From Pseudomonas monteilii (lineage in GTDB: Bacteria > Pseudomonadota > Gammaproteobacteria > Pseudomonadales > Pseudomonadaceae): a DNA stretch of 64,000 nucleotides. The translations under genes were made by a program, and so were the position numbers. The DNA lies in NCBI GenBank assembly GCA_001534745.1, contig CP013997.1, positions 3,348,001 through 3,412,000 of the forward strand, given 5' to 3'. This document shows, one piece after another, positions 10,042 to 19,824 of the stretch. Below the pieces are notes generated by a model. The model did no database searches and had not been told where the DNA came from. It saw only the letters and a program-made list of their open reading frames with translations. How positions within the stretch are numbered: position 1 is the first letter of the stretch; every line of letters starts with the position of its first letter.

Positions 10042-11052
10042 CTAGCGCAGCAGATCCCCCAGGCGCCCTTGCAGGCGTCGTGGCAGATCCTCCTGGATCT
10101 CGATGAACGCGCGATGGATCGCGCTCTGGAAGCCTTCGGCGCTGGCCGAGCCATGACTCTTGATGACGATGCCTTGCAGGCCCAGCAGGCTGGCGCCGTT
10201 GTGTCGGGCCGGGGCCAGCTCCGTGTGCAGGCGGCGCAGCAAAGGCAGGGCCACGAGGCCTGCCATCCGCGCGAGCACACCCGTGCGGAACAGCGACTGG
10301 ATGCGCGTCCCGATCAAGGTGGCCAGCCCTTCGCTGGACTTGAGCAGCACATTGCCGACGAACCCATCGCAGACCACGACGTCCGCTTCGCCTCGGTAGA
10401 CCCCATCGCCTTCGATGAAGCCGACGTAGTTCAGCCCGGAGGCACCCTGAAGCAGCGCAGCGGCCTGCTTGACCTGCTGGTTGCCCTTGATGTCCTCGGT
10501 GCCCACGTTCAGCAACGCCACCCGCGGGCGCGCGATGCCCAGCGCACGGGCCGCCTCGGACCCCATCACCGCGAACTGGTACAGGTGCTCGGCACTGCAA
10601 TCGACGTTGGCCCCCAGATCCAGCAGCTGACAGCAGCCAGCCTGGGTCGGAATCGCGGCGACCATGGCAGGACGGTCGATGCCCGGCAGGGTCTTGAGCA
10701 CCTGCCGCGACAAGGCCATCAAGGCCCCGGTGTTGCCTGCACTGACACAGGCCTGGGCCTTGCCGTCGCGCACCAGCTCCAGGGCCACGCGCATGGACGC
10801 ATCGGGCTTGCCGCGCAGTACCTGCGAAGGCCGCTCGTCCATGCCGATCACTTCACTGGCCGCGACAATGCACAGGCGCGCGCGGTCCGCGGCCAATTGG
10901 CTGCCGACGAGCTCTTCGAGAAGGGAGGCGTGACCCACGAGGGTCAGGTGAAGCGAGGGGGTGGAGCGCAGGCAGGCGATACTCGCCTGAACAATGCTGC
11001 GGGGACCGAAGTCCCCGCCCATTGCGTCGATCGCGATGATCCGGGCAGACAA
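10042..11052 (-). CDS. plsX: Phosphate acyltransferase PlsX
   Basis: A 336-residue soluble enzyme that converts acyl-ACP to acyl phosphate for PlsY, the first step of phospholipid synthesis. The N-terminus [13 protein letters not shown] and the internal [10 protein letters not shown] are family signatures. The best start is an unusual TTG at 11052, just 3 nt after the rpmF stop, which suggests coupled translation; there is no ATG nearby that keeps the conserved N-terminus. A 118-nt spacer separates it from fabD. Confidence 0.95.
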   Translation of the reverse strand: MSARIIAIDAMGGDFGPRSIVQASIACLRSTPSLHLTLVGHASLLEELVGSQLAADRARLCIVAASEVIGMDERPSQVLRGKPDASMRVALELVRDGKAQACVSAGNTGALMALSRQVLKTLPGIDRPAMVAAIPTQAGCCQLLDLGANVDCSAEHLYQFAVMGSEAARALGIARPRVALLNVGTEDIKGNQQVKQAAALLQGASGLNYVGFIEGDGVYRGEADVVVCDGFVGNVLLKSSEGLATLIGTRIQSLFRTGVLARMAGLVALPLLRRLHTELAPARHNGASLLGLQGIVIKSHGSASAEGFQSAIHRAFIEIQEDLPRRLQGRLGDLLR

Positions 11053-11055
11053 GAT

Positions 11056-11238
11056 TTACTCGTCAGCGCCCTTGTCGATCACTTTGCGGCCACGGTAGAC
11101 GCCTTCTGGCGAAACGTGGTGGCGCAGGTGAACGTCACCGGTGCTCTTGTCGACCGACAGTGCGTTTTCCGACAGGGCGTCGTGGGAACGGCGCATGTCG
11201 CGGGCAGAGCGGGATTTTTTGTTCTGCTGAACAGCCAT
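11056..11238 (-). CDS. rpmF: Ribosomal protein bL32
   Basis: A 60-residue basic protein beginning [20 protein letters not shown], a full-length bL32 of the large ribosomal subunit. The zinc-ligand cysteines found in some bacteria are absent, as in the cysteine-free form. It lies 12 nt after yceD and 3 nt before plsX. This links ribosome and lipid synthesis in one transcript, as in many gammaproteobacteria. Confidence 0.97.
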   Translation of the reverse strand: MAVQQNKKSRSARDMRRSHDALSENALSVDKSTGDVHLRHHVSPEGVYRGRKVIDKGADE

Positions 11239-11250
11239 ACTGATTAACTC

Positions 11251-11778
11251 CTAAACGTTTGGGTCACGCTTTAACTGCGCCAAAACACTGAACGGGTTGG
11301 ACCGCGATACCTCGTCCTCGATCGGCTCGGGCTCGTTGACACCCGCCGGCCGCTGGCATTCTTCCGGATGATGAGCAGGCACGATGGGCAGGGCGAGCAA
11401 CAGCTCCTCCTCGACCAGCGCCTGCAGATCCAAAGGATCCTCGCCCAGTTCCAGCACGTCATAGCCTTTCGGCAACGACTGGGTGTTCGCACCCTCCTTC
11501 ACCACGGCGTATGTGCATTCGCTGTGGATCGGCAGGGTGACCAGTTCAAGACAACGCTGGCAGACCATCTTGACCTCGACGTCCAGCGCGCTGTGGAAGA
11601 CCACGGCGTCTTGCTCGTCTCGCTCAAAATCGAATTGTGCCTGCACCGTACCGACAGTGTCGGACAGCGGGTCGCAGAGTCTTTCCAAATCGGCAAGCGC
11701 CAGCGAACCCTTGAGGGTTACGCCGCGATCAGCCAATTTGCGCGGGTCAACGTGAGATGGAATCGGGTCATTCAACAT
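11251..11778 (-). CDS. yceD: YceD/DUF177 protein (23S rRNA accumulation protein)
   Basis: A 175-residue member of the DUF177 family, which in E. coli and plants is needed for normal 23S rRNA levels. A CQRCLELV motif near the middle and an HHPEEC motif towards the C-terminus are seen across the family. It is the first gene of the rpmF-plsX-fab transcription unit. The promoter at 11788-11816 puts the predicted transcript start within about 4 nt of the ATG, so the message may be nearly leaderless; no Shine-Dalgarno sequence is visible. Confidence 0.9.
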   Translation of the reverse strand: MLNDPIPSHVDPRKLADRGVTLKGSLALADLERLCDPLSDTVGTVQAQFDFERDEQDAVVFHSALDVEVKMVCQRCLELVTLPIHSECTYAVVKEGANTQSLPKGYDVLELGEDPLDLQALVEEELLLALPIVPAHHPEECQRPAGVNEPEPIEDEVSRSNPFSVLAQLKRDPNV

Positions 11779-11787
11779 AGGCGCAGC

Positions 11788-11816
11788 ATTCTAGGGATGG
11801 CCCTGGCGCCTGTCAA
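11788..11816 (-). promoter_or_regulatory. Sigma-70 promoter of the yceD-rpmF-plsX-fab unit
   Basis: Read on the minus strand: TTGACA (11816-11811), a 17-base spacer, then TAGAAT (11793-11788). The -35 is perfect and the -10 differs from consensus at one base. The -10 ends 9 nt before the yceD ATG. Confidence 0.85.
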
Positions 11817-11873
11817 AGGAAATTCGGCCGACCCACGCATGTTAGACTCGCCCGATCTGATCAGGAGTCCGCC

Positions 11874-12452
11874 ATGCTTCCCCTGTTACTGGCCTCGAGC
11901 TCGACCTACCGCCGCGACCTGCTGCAACGCCTGCACCTGCCTTTCGACTGGGCCAGCCCGGATATCGACGAGAGCCGGCTGGGGGATGAACCTGCCGAAG
12001 CGCTGGTGCGACGCCTGGCCGCAGCCAAGGCCCGCGCCCTGGCTGCGGCGCATCCGGCTCATCTGATCATCGGCTCCGACCAGGTCGCCGTACTGGGCGA
12101 GCGCATCCTGGGCAAACCGCACACCTTCGAACGCGCGCGCGAGCAGCTGCTCGCCGCCAGCGGTCGAGCCGTCACCTTCCTGACCGGCGTGGCACTGCTC
12201 AACAGTGCCACGGGGCAGTGCCAGATCGACTGCGTGCCGTTCACGGTCACCCTGCGCGCGCTGGACAGCGCCCAGGTCGAGCGCTACCTGCAGGCCGAGC
12301 AACCCTACGATTGCGCCGGCAGCTTCAAGGCCGAAGGGCTGGGCGTGAGCCTGTTCCGCGACACCCAGGGCAGCGACGCGACTAGCCTGATCGGCCTGCC
12401 GCTGATCCGCCTGGTGCAGATGCTGGCGGAAGAAGGCATCAGCGTGCCTTGA
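11874..12452 (+). CDS. Maf-like nucleotide pyrophosphatase (YceF type)
   Basis: A 192-residue Maf/HAM1-fold enzyme. The signature LLLASSSTYRRDLL at the N-terminus and GSDQVAVLG further on match the YceF branch, which hydrolyses modified nucleoside triphosphates such as m7GTP. This house-cleaning role is known for the family; the substrate here is inferred. It is divergent from yceD across a 95-nt spacer. AGGAG precedes the ATG. Confidence 0.92.
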   Translation: MLPLLLASSSTYRRDLLQRLHLPFDWASPDIDESRLGDEPAEALVRRLAAAKARALAAAHPAHLIIGSDQVAVLGERILGKPHTFERAREQLLAASGRAVTFLTGVALLNSATGQCQIDCVPFTVTLRALDSAQVERYLQAEQPYDCAGSFKAEGLGVSLFRDTQGSDATSLIGLPLIRLVQMLAEEGISVP

Positions 12453-12497
12453 GCGGATGCGCATGGCAGCCCGAGGCTGCCATGCCGAGCGCCTGGA

Positions 12498-13571
12498 TCA
12501 GCGCAACGAAGGACCTGCAAAGCCCATCCACAGGGCCAGGTGCTCGGCAAGGCTCGCACCCAGCCCCTTGGAGACCAGTTCCAGAGGCGACTCCTTGACG
12601 GTGAAGTCGACCAGCTTCTCTGCCCCGACCACTTCTCGCGCCACGTAGCCGACGCTGCCCAGACCATCCACCAGACCCAGCGCCTTGGCCTGCTCGCCGG
12701 TCCAGATCAACCCGCTGAACAGCTCGGGATGCTCTTTGTCCTTGAGGCGCTCGCCCCGGCCGGCCTTCACGCTGGCGATGAACTGCTGGTGCGTGGTGTT
12801 CAGCACGCCCTGCCAGAACGCGGTCTCCTCAGGTTTTTGCGGCGAGAACGGGTCGAGGAAGGCCTTGTGCTCCCCTGCCGTGTACGTGCGCCGCTCGACA
12901 CCGAGCTTTTCCATGGCGCCGACGAACCCGTAACCGGCCGCCGTCACCCCAATCGAGCCGACCAGACTGGCCTTGTCGGCGTAGATTTCATCCGCGGCGC
13001 TGGCGATGTAGTACGCCCCGGAAGCCCCCAGGTCAGCGATCACCGCGTACAGCTTGATGTCCGGGTACTCGGCGCGCAGCCGACGGATCTCGTCATAGAC
13101 GTACCCCGACTGCACCGGACTGCCGCCCGGGCTGTTGATGCGCAGCACCACGGCCTGGGTGCCGCTGTCCTTGAACGCCTTCCTCAGGCTGCCGACGAGG
13201 TTGTCGGCGCTGGCCAGGGTCTTGTCGGCGATCACGCCGTTCACGTCTATCACGGCCGTGTGCCGACCGCTGCTCGCACTGACGTCGTCGAAGCTCATGT
13301 GTGGCCAGAACAGCGCCAGCAGCCCGAACAGGTAGGCGAAGGTCAGCAGCTTGAAGAAGATGCCCCAGCGACGCGAGCGACGCTGCTCGCGAATACCGGC
13401 TTGCAGGGTGTCTTCCAGCAGCCTCCAGCTGCGCCGGTCCTCGCGCTCCTCGCGCAGCTGCTCCTTACCCTTCACCTCGATCCAGACTTCTTCTTCCGCC
13501 TCGGAAGCAGCCCCCACGGGCGCCTCCGGCTCACGTCGGCCCGGCGCCTTCCATTCGTCCACCATGCTCAT
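12498..13571 (-). CDS. sppA: Signal peptide peptidase SppA, short form
   Basis: A 357-residue membrane protease. A charged cytoplasmic N-terminus of about 65 residues precedes one membrane helix (about 70-90). The S49 domain follows, with Ser184 in ADLGASGAYY and Lys200 in YADKASLVGSIG as the likely Ser-Lys dyad, and INSPGG forming the oxyanion region. It degrades leftover signal peptides. The ATG at 13571 overlaps the preceding stop (ATGA); an ATG two codons later at 13565 has better spacing to AGGGTGG. Confidence 0.93.
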   Translation of the reverse strand: MSMVDEWKAPGRREPEAPVGAASEAEEEVWIEVKGKEQLREEREDRRSWRLLEDTLQAGIREQRRSRRWGIFFKLLTFAYLFGLLALFWPHMSFDDVSASSGRHTAVIDVNGVIADKTLASADNLVGSLRKAFKDSGTQAVVLRINSPGGSPVQSGYVYDEIRRLRAEYPDIKLYAVIADLGASGAYYIASAADEIYADKASLVGSIGVTAAGYGFVGAMEKLGVERRTYTAGEHKAFLDPFSPQKPEETAFWQGVLNTTHQQFIASVKAGRGERLKDKEHPELFSGLIWTGEQAKALGLVDGLGSVGYVAREVVGAEKLVDFTVKESPLELVSKGLGASLAEHLALWMGFAGPSLR

Positions 13572-14248
13572 CCACCCTGAATTGAAAACCGCTCGGTGTG
13601 GGTCAGCCAGGTGCGTAGCTGGCTGAACCGTTCGATGCAGACCTGCGGGCCGAATTCGCTCAACGCCTGCAGCGACATCGCGCCATACCCCACCGCCACC
13701 GAGTGCATGCCGGCGTTGCGGGCCATCAGCAGGTCGAAGGTCGAGTCGCCGATCATCAATGCACGCTCGGCCGTCACGCCACAGTGCGCGAGGATCTGCT
13801 CGAGCATCAGAGGATGGGGCTTGCCGCGGGTTTCATCGGCCGCCCGGGTCATCTCGAAGTAGTCTTCCCAGCCGTTGGCCCGCAGCACGCGATCGAGCCC
13901 GCGGCGCGCCTTGCCGGTCGCCACGGCCAGCCGGTAGCCGTCGGCACGCAGGGCTTCCAGGGTCTCGACCACGCCTTCGAACAGCGGCGACGGGGTCTGG
14001 TCCAGGTCGACGTAGACGTCGGCGTAATGCTGGCGGAAGACGATGACCTGATCAGGCGTCAGGTGCGGGTAGAGGGTCAGGATCGCCTCGTCCAGCGCCA
14101 GGCCGATGATGCCCTTGACCGCCTGCTCGTCCCGTGGCGCTTCACCGAAGCGCTCGGCGGCCGTGTTCATGGACGTGACGATACGGCCGATGGAGTCGGC
14201 CAGCGTGCCATCCCAGTCGAAGATCAGCAGGTCGTAGTCAGGCCGCAC
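13568..14248 (-). CDS. HAD-family phosphatase, Gph/PGP-like
   Basis: A 226-residue haloacid-dehalogenase hydrolase. Motif I is DWDGTLADS with nucleophile Asp11 and Asp13; [10 protein letters not shown] and [15 protein letters not shown] supply motifs II and IV. It resembles phosphoglycolate phosphatase and close homologues, but the substrate cannot be read from sequence. I chose GTG at 14248 ([14 protein letters not shown]), which overlaps the rluC end by 11 nt. Its own stop overlaps the sppA start by 4 nt. Confidence 0.9.
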   Translation of the reverse strand: MRPDYDLLIFDWDGTLADSIGRIVTSMNTAAERFGEAPRDEQAVKGIIGLALDEAILTLYPHLTPDQVIVFRQHYADVYVDLDQTPSPLFEGVVETLEALRADGYRLAVATGKARRGLDRVLRANGWEDYFEMTRAADETRGKPHPLMLEQILAHCGVTAERALMIGDSTFDLLMARNAGMHSVAVGYGAMSLQALSEFGPQVCIERFSQLRTWLTHTERFSIQGG

Positions 14249-15194
14249 CGAGACGCTCCACGGCGCTGGCCCACACCTCATCCACCGGCGCCTCGAGCTT
14301 GAGTTCGCCGCCATCGGGCAACGGCACGGTCAGCGCATAGGCATGCAGGAACAGGCGCTTGCCGCCCAGCTCGCGAATCTCGCGGGTGAAGTCTTCGTCG
14401 CCGTACTTGCTGTCACCGGCGATGCAGTGACCGGCATGCAGGGTGTGCACGCGAATCTGGTGGGTCCGCCCGGTCACCGGGCGCGCCTCGACCAGGGTGG
14501 CGAACTCGCCGAACCGGCGCAGGACACGGAACAGGGTCAGCGCCTCCTTGCCTTCGTCGTTGACCTCGACCATGCGCTCGCCGGAGCGCAGGTTGCTCTT
14601 CTGCAGCGGCGCGCTGACCTGTTTCTTCGAGGTGGGCCAGTGCCCGCGTACCAGCGCCATGTAACGCTTGTCGACGCCGTCGCCGCGCAGGGCCGCGTGC
14701 AGGTGGCGCAGCATGCTGCGCTTCTTGGCGATCATCAGCAGCCCGGACGTGTCGCGGTCCAGGCGATGCACCAGTTCCAGCTCCTTGGCGTCCGGGCGCA
14801 GCTGGCGCAGCGCCTCGATCACGCCGAAACTCAGGCCGCTGCCCCCGTGCACCGCGATGCCGGCCGGCTTGTTGAGCACGATCAGCGCCTTGTCTTCGTG
14901 GACGATCGCTGCCTCGAGGCGCTGCAGCAGGCCCTGGGCGACCGGCGCGGGCTCGTCGCGCTCGGGCAGGCGCACCGGCGGCACGCGCACGATGTCGCCC
15001 GCCTGCAGCTTGTACTCGGGCTTGATGCGGCCTTTGTTGACCCGCACCTCGCCTTTTCGCACGATGCGGTAGACCAGCGTCTTGGGCACGCCCTTGAGCG
15101 CGGTGATGAGAAAATTGTCGATGCGCTGGCCGGCAAGCTCAGGCGGGACCTCAATCAGCTGGACGCCGGAGGTCGGGGAAGTATTGGTCGTCAT
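14238..15194 (-). CDS. rluC: 23S rRNA pseudouridine synthase RluC
   Basis: A 318-residue enzyme with an N-terminal S4 RNA-binding domain (about 20-75) and a RluA-type catalytic domain. The catalytic Asp146 sits in HRLDRDTSG. RluC modifies positions 955, 2504 and 2580 (E. coli numbering) of 23S rRNA. I use the ATG at 15194 ([10 protein letters not shown]); starts a few codons upstream are possible. It is divergent from rne and precedes the HAD phosphatase and sppA, to which it is coupled. Confidence 0.95.
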   Translation of the reverse strand: MTTNTSPTSGVQLIEVPPELAGQRIDNFLITALKGVPKTLVYRIVRKGEVRVNKGRIKPEYKLQAGDIVRVPPVRLPERDEPAPVAQGLLQRLEAAIVHEDKALIVLNKPAGIAVHGGSGLSFGVIEALRQLRPDAKELELVHRLDRDTSGLLMIAKKRSMLRHLHAALRGDGVDKRYMALVRGHWPTSKKQVSAPLQKSNLRSGERMVEVNDEGKEALTLFRVLRRFGEFATLVEARPVTGRTHQIRVHTLHAGHCIAGDSKYGDEDFTREIRELGGKRLFLHAYALTVPLPDGGELKLEAPVDEVWASAVERLGAA

Positions 15195-15221
15195 GGCCCG
15201 GATCATACAATTTTTATGGAA

Positions 15222-15250
15222 TTGAAGCACTTAATCATTGCTGTTATAGT
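15222..15250 (+). promoter_or_regulatory. Sigma-70 promoter of rne
   Basis: TTGAAG at 15222-15227, a 17-base spacer and TATAGT at 15245-15250 form a good sigma-70 promoter directed at rne. The predicted start is near 15257, about 700 nt before the rne ATG. It lies 28-56 nt beyond the divergent rluC start, so the two promoters probably share this interval. Confidence 0.75.
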
Positions 15251-15256
15251 CGCGAG

Positions 15257-15962
15257 TGCCGCCAAAAGTGGCAGGTCAGCGGCAATTGGTGCGGCACGTG
15301 ATGAAAAGCGACAGCTCGCCCGCCCCTGATCGACGCAATTCTCGAGGACGCGAGGCCGTCCGACGGAGCTTTGCCAGTTTAACGAATTGCCTGGAATCGC
15401 CACCAGCGCCGCGTAGAGAAGCCCGAAAAAAAACGACAAGTGCGGTGTTTCACCTCCGTCCCCGTTGCTTTCAGTCCCTCTGCCAGCCTGGCGCTTCCAC
15501 GCAGCGCACGGCGAACGCTTCGGAAATACCTGCCTCGGACACGAATCCGTCCGCGCTCCCATCGACGCGGGCGAACCATGCAACCCGTTGCGGATTCAGC
15601 GCGCGGCAGCACCCGAATTTTCAGGGACATGTGCAGGGTGGAGATGCACAGCTCCTCGGACCGTGTAGCACGGTGTCCGCCTCTCCCGGCCATTGCAAGG
15701 CCTGGCGGGTGAACCTGGTCTCGATGCAGATGCCCGCGGGCATCCACGGCCGAAAGCTGATTCCTCCTCCTGACTGAGTGCAGTAGGCACCGCAGCAAAC
15801 AGGACGCGTCGTCGCGACCTCGGCACACCGGGCAACCGGTCGTTACCGTACGTCGCCGGACAAGAGCAGTGGCCCGCCACCGCTTGCGCACCTTGGCACC
15901 GACCATGAGAAGTCGTGTGTGCCGAACGCCGTTTCCGGCAGCCCGGAAACCGACGGTACTAC
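15257..15962 (+). promoter_or_regulatory. Long 5' leader of rne
   Basis: About 700 nt separate the predicted promoter from the rne start, with no convincing gene. In E. coli the rne message has a long structured leader through which RNase E lowers its own expression by cleavage; a similar role is inferred here. One small hairpin, GGACG (15346-15350) with CGTCC (15357-15361), and an A-rich stretch at 15426-15434 are visible. I could not fold the whole region. Confidence 0.5.
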
Positions 15963-18900
15963 ATGAAAAGAATGCTGATTAACGCAACTCAACCCGAGGA
16001 GTTGCGTGTAGCTCTGGTGGATGGCCAGCGCCTCTACGACCTGGACATCGAGTCCGGTGCGCGCGAGCAGAAGAAGGCCAACATCTACAAGGGCCGCATC
16101 ACCCGCATCGAGCCCAGCCTCGAAGCCGCCTTCGTCGACTTCGGCTCCGAACGCCACGGCTTCCTGCCGCTCAAGGAAATCTCCCGCGAGTACTTCAAGA
16201 AGACCCCGGAAGGTCGGGTCAACATCAAGGAAGTGCTCAGCGAAGGCCAGGAAGTCATCGTCCAGGTCGAGAAGGAAGAACGCGGCAACAAGGGCGCGGC
16301 CCTGACCACCTTCATCAGCCTGGCCGGCCGTTACCTGGTGCTGATGCCCAACAACCCGCGTGCCGGCGGCATCTCCCGCCGCATCGAAGGCGAAGAGCGC
16401 AACGAGCTGCGCGAAGCCCTCAACGGCCTGTCCATCCCGCCTGACATGGGTCTGATCGTCCGCACCGCCGGCCTGGGCCGCAGCAGCGAAGAGATGCAGT
16501 GGGACCTCGACTACCTGCTGCAGTTGTGGACCGCGATCAAGGAAGCCTCCCTCGACCGCTCCGCGCCGTTCCTGATCTACCAGGAAAGCAACGTCATCAT
16601 CCGCGCCATCCGCGACTACCTGCGCCAGGACATCGGCGAAGTGCTGATCGACAGCATCGATGCCCAGGAAGAAGCGCTGACCTTCATTCGCCAGGTCATG
16701 CCGCAGTACGCCAGCAAGGTCAAACTCTACGAAGACAGCGTCCCGCTGTTCAACCGCTTCCAGATCGAAAGCCAGATCGAGACCGCCTTCCAGCGCGTCG
16801 TCGAGCTGCCGTCCGGTGGCTCGATCGTGATCGACCCCACCGAAGCCCTGGTCTCCATCGACATCAACTCGGCGCGCGCCACCAAGGGCAGCGACATCGA
16901 AGAGACCGCGCTGCAGACCAACCTCGAAGCGGCCGAAGAGATCGCGCGCCAGCTGCGCCTGCGTGACATCGGCGGCCTGATCGTCATCGACTTCATCGAC
17001 ATGACCCCGGCGAAGAACCAGCGCGCCGTCGAAGAGCGCGTGCGCGAAGCCCTCGAGGCCGACCGCGCCCGTGTCCAGGTCGGTCGCATCTCGCGCTTCG
17101 GCCTGCTGGAGATGTCCCGCCAGCGCCTGCGCCCTTCGCTCGGCGAAAGCAGCGGCATCGTCTGCCCACGCTGCAGCGGTACCGGCATCATCCGTGACGT
17201 CGAGTCCCTGTCGCTGGCCATCCTGCGCCTGATCGAGGAAGAAGCCCTCAAGGACCGCACCGCCGAAGTCCGCGCCCAGGTGCCGATCCCGGTGGCGGCT
17301 TTCCTGCTCAACGAGAAACGCAATTCGATCACCAAGATCGAACTGCGCACCCGTGCGCGCATCATCATTCTGCCGAACGATCACCTCGAGACGCCGCACT
17401 TCGAAGTGCAGCGCCTGCGCGATGACAACCCGGACGTGCTGACCTGCCAGTCCAGCTACGAAATCGCCGCCACCGAAGCCGAGGAAGCGCCGCAGGCCCC
17501 GGCCACGCGCACCCTGGTTCGTCAGGAAGCTGCCGTGAAGACCGCGCCACCGCGTGGCGACGCGCCGGTTCCTGCCGCCGTCGAGGAAGCACCGGCCGCA
17601 CCGGCACCCGCGCCGGCCCCTGTCGCCAAGCCGCAGAGCGCGCCGGAGCCCAGCCTGTTCAAGGGCCTGGTCAAGTCGCTGGTCAGCCTGTTCGCCGGCA
17701 AGGAAGAGCCTGCCCCAGCACCGGTCGCCAAGGCCGAGAAGCCTGCCGAGCAGCCCCAGCAGCAGCGTTCGCCGCGTAACGAAGAACGTCGCAATGGCCG
17801 CCAGCAGAGCCGCAACCGCAACGGCCGTCGCGACGAAGAGCGCAAGCCACGCGAGGAGCGCAACGAGCGCACGCCGCGTGAAGAGCGCCAGCCCCGTGAA
17901 GAGCGTGCGCCGCGCGAAGAGCGTAACAACCGCTCCCGTGACGACCGTCGCGGCAACCGTGAAGAGCGCCCGGTGCGCGAACTGCGCGAGCCGCTGGATG
18001 CGACCCCCGTGGCACGCGAAGAGCGTCAGCCTCGCGAAGAGCGCGTAGCCCGCGAGGAGCGCCCAGCCCGCGAAGAGCGTGCACCACGTGAGGCTCGTGA
18101 AGAGCGCGCACCACGTGAAGAACGTGCGCCACGCGAGGAACGTACTCCACGCGAAGAGCGTGCACCGCGTGAAGAGCGTGCGCCGCGCGAGGAACGTGCT
18201 CCACGCGAAGAACGTGCACCACGTGAAGAACGTGCGCCGCGTGAAGAGCGTGCCCCACGTGAAGAGCGTGCACCGCGCGAAGAACGTGCCGTAGCTGAAG
18301 AGAACGCGGTACACGAAGCCCCCGTGCAACAGGAAGAGCGCCCGCACGCCGCGGCACCGGTGTCCCACGAGGAGCATCCACAGACCGAAGAACGCGCCGA
18401 GCAGGACGCCACCGCACCGCGCGAAGAGCGTCAGCCACGCCAGCCCCGTGAAGAGCGTCAGGCCCGTACGGCCGAGCAGGCTCAGGAGCAGGCCGCCGAA
18501 GCCGCTGCCGATGCCCTGCCCGCCGACGACGCCCAGCAGGATGACGCGCAGGACGGTAACGACGAAGAGCGTCCACGCCGCCGTTCGCGTGGTCAGCGTC
18601 GCCGCAGCAATCGCCGTGAACGTCAGCGCAATGCCAACGGTGACCTGATCGAAGGCAGCGACGACGAGTCCGGCGACGAGCAGCCACGTCAGCACACGCC
18701 CTCCCCGCAGAGCGCCGATCTGGCCGCGGGCCTGGCCGTGACCGCCGAAGTGGCCAGCAGCGCCGTCAGCAGCGAGGCGCATGCCCAGGCCAACGAGCAG
18801 GCCGAGCGTGCGACCGCGAGTGTCGAAGCCCCTGCCGTCGAGGTGTCTGCCGAGGCCGTCGCCGACGCCGCGCCGGTGGTGACCCAGTCCGACGAAGTGG

Positions 18901-19595
18901 CCATCGCGCCGGTGGTCGAGCAGCCTGCCCAGGCGCCGGCCGCGCGTGTCGAGCCAGGCCTGGAGCCAGTGGTCGAAGTGACCCCGCCGCCAGCGGCCGA
19001 AGCGCCGAGCGCCGCTGCCATCGCCGAAACCGGCGAGACCGAGTCCCAGCCAGCAACGCCGGCTGCCACGGGCGAAGCCGAACCCGTGCACGTCGTGCAG
19101 CCCAAGGTCGACGCCGACGTGACGCCAGCGCGCGCCGCTGACGAGGCGCAGGTTCAGGCCCAGGCTGATACAGCCGAGCAGCCTTCGACCGCGTCGTCCG
19201 TTGCCCAGGTCGCGCCGAGCGAAGCCGGTGAAATCGAGAAGCAGGCAGTGGTCGAGGCCCCGGCCCCGGTCGCCCAGCCGGCCGTCGAGACTCCGGTGGC
19301 CGAACCGGTGAGCACCGAGGCGAAGCCCGAGGCCCAGCCTGAAGCGGCCAAGGTCGAAGCCGACCCTGTCGCGGCGGACCTGGCGACGGTCGAGCCTTCG
19401 ACCATCATGCTGCCCAACGGCCGTGCGCCGAACGACCCACGTGAAGTGCGTCGCCGCAAGCGTGAAGCCGAGGCTGCTGCGGCAGCAGCGGCGGCTGCCG
19501 CCCAGGCCGCTGCCGACCAGGCCATCTCCGCGGCCCCGAGCGAACGGGCGTCGGAGTTGCCTGCCTCGACCGAGGTGCACAAGCCCCACGGTTAA
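15963..19595 (+). CDS. rne: Ribonuclease E
   Basis: A 1210-residue endonuclease that organises the RNA degradosome. The catalytic half (about 1-500) has an S1 domain (about 35-120), Asp300, Asn302 and Asp343 as Mg ligands (E. coli Asp303, Asn305, Asp346) and the zinc-link CPRCSGTG with Cys401 and Cys404. An amphipathic segment at 564-580 ([17 protein letters not shown]) looks like the membrane-targeting helix. The tail is disordered: Arg/Glu-rich hexapeptide repeats at about 630-775, acidic Ala/Pro/Val-rich sequence, then an [10 protein letters not shown] motif and a poly-Ala helix near the end. Start ATG at 15963 ([10 protein letters not shown]). I judge it longer than the roughly 1060-1090 residues I recall for other pseudomonads. 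Confidence 0.97.
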   Translation: MKRMLINATQPEELRVALVDGQRLYDLDIESGAREQKKANIYKGRITRIEPSLEAAFVDFGSERHGFLPLKEISREYFKKTPEGRVNIKEVLSEGQEVIVQVEKEERGNKGAALTTFISLAGRYLVLMPNNPRAGGISRRIEGEERNELREALNGLSIPPDMGLIVRTAGLGRSSEEMQWDLDYLLQLWTAIKEASLDRSAPFLIYQESNVIIRAIRDYLRQDIGEVLIDSIDAQEEALTFIRQVMPQYASKVKLYEDSVPLFNRFQIESQIETAFQRVVELPSGGSIVIDPTEALVSIDINSARATKGSDIEETALQTNLEAAEEIARQLRLRDIGGLIVIDFIDMTPAKNQRAVEERVREALEADRARVQVGRISRFGLLEMSRQRLRPSLGESSGIVCPRCSGTGIIRDVESLSLAILRLIEEEALKDRTAEVRAQVPIPVAAFLLNEKRNSITKIELRTRARIIILPNDHLETPHFEVQRLRDDNPDVLTCQSSYEIAATEAEEAPQAPATRTLVRQEAAVKTAPPRGDAPVPAAVEEAPAAPAPAPAPVAKPQSAPEPSLFKGLVKSLVSLFAGKEEPAPAPVAKAEKPAEQPQQQRSPRNEERRNGRQQSRNRNGRRDEERKPREERNERTPREERQPREERAPREERNNRSRDDRRGNREERPVRELREPLDATPVAREERQPREERVAREERPAREERAPREAREERAPREERAPREERTPREERAPREERAPREERAPREERAPREERAPREERAPREERAPREERAVAEENAVHEAPVQQEERPHAAAPVSHEEHPQTEERAEQDATAPREERQPRQPREERQARTAEQAQEQAAEAAADALPADDAQQDDAQDGNDEERPRRRSRGQRRRSNRRERQRNANGDLIEGSDDESGDEQPRQHTPSPQSADLAAGLAVTAEVASSAVSSEAHAQANEQAERATASVEAPAVEVSAEAVADAAPVVTQSDEVAIAPVVEQPAQAPAARVEPGLEPVVEVTPPPAAEAPSAAAIAETGETESQPATPAATGEAEPVHVVQPKVDADVTPARAADEAQVQAQADTAEQPSTASSVAQVAPSEAGEIEKQAVVEAPAPVAQPAVETPVAEPVSTEAKPEAQPEAAKVEADPVAADLATVEPSTIMLPNGRAPNDPREVRRRKREAEAAAAAAAAAAQAAADQAISAAPSERASELPASTEVHKPHG
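18099..18278 (+). repeat. 18-bp minisatellite inside rne
   Basis: Ten consecutive 18-nt units encode the hexapeptide EERAPR (unit 3 has Thr for Ala). Synonymous differences are scattered among the units, with codon choices alternating between GAA/GAG and CGT/CGC. Looser copies ([12 protein letters not shown]) flank it from about 17850. Such a block should vary in copy number between strains. Confidence 0.9.
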
Positions 19596-19612
19596 GGTGC
19601 CGGTAGCCTGAA

Positions 19613-19647
19613 CAGGCCCCGCCAGTGCGAACTGGCGGGGCCTTTTT
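19613..19647 (+). terminator. Terminator of rne
   Basis: GGCCCCGCCAGT (19615-19626) pairs with ACTGGCGGGGCC (19631-19642) across a GCGA loop and is followed by five T residues, 18 nt after the rne stop. Confidence 0.93.
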
Positions 19648-19824
19648 CATGGGCCACATGCCACCTTTACCCAACGCCGCTGGTCAGATGCCAGACGTGC
19701 CAGACAAGCCTTCTCGACTTACCGCTATGACACCGAGGCGCGCTTGTGTACATTTGCGCGCGCCCCTCACAGGTCGGCTGATGGCGCGTGCGTTTCGAAC
19801 AGTTCGTTATTCCCTGGATACCCC

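Noticed and set aside
15256..15777. A 173-codon open frame in the rne leader
   Set aside because: No ribosome-binding site, no recognisable domain and composition like random high-GC DNA.
15843..19589. A 1248-codon open frame antisense to rne
   Set aside because: It mirrors the strongly biased codons of rne in a high-GC genome, the product is low-complexity, and rne is a certain gene.
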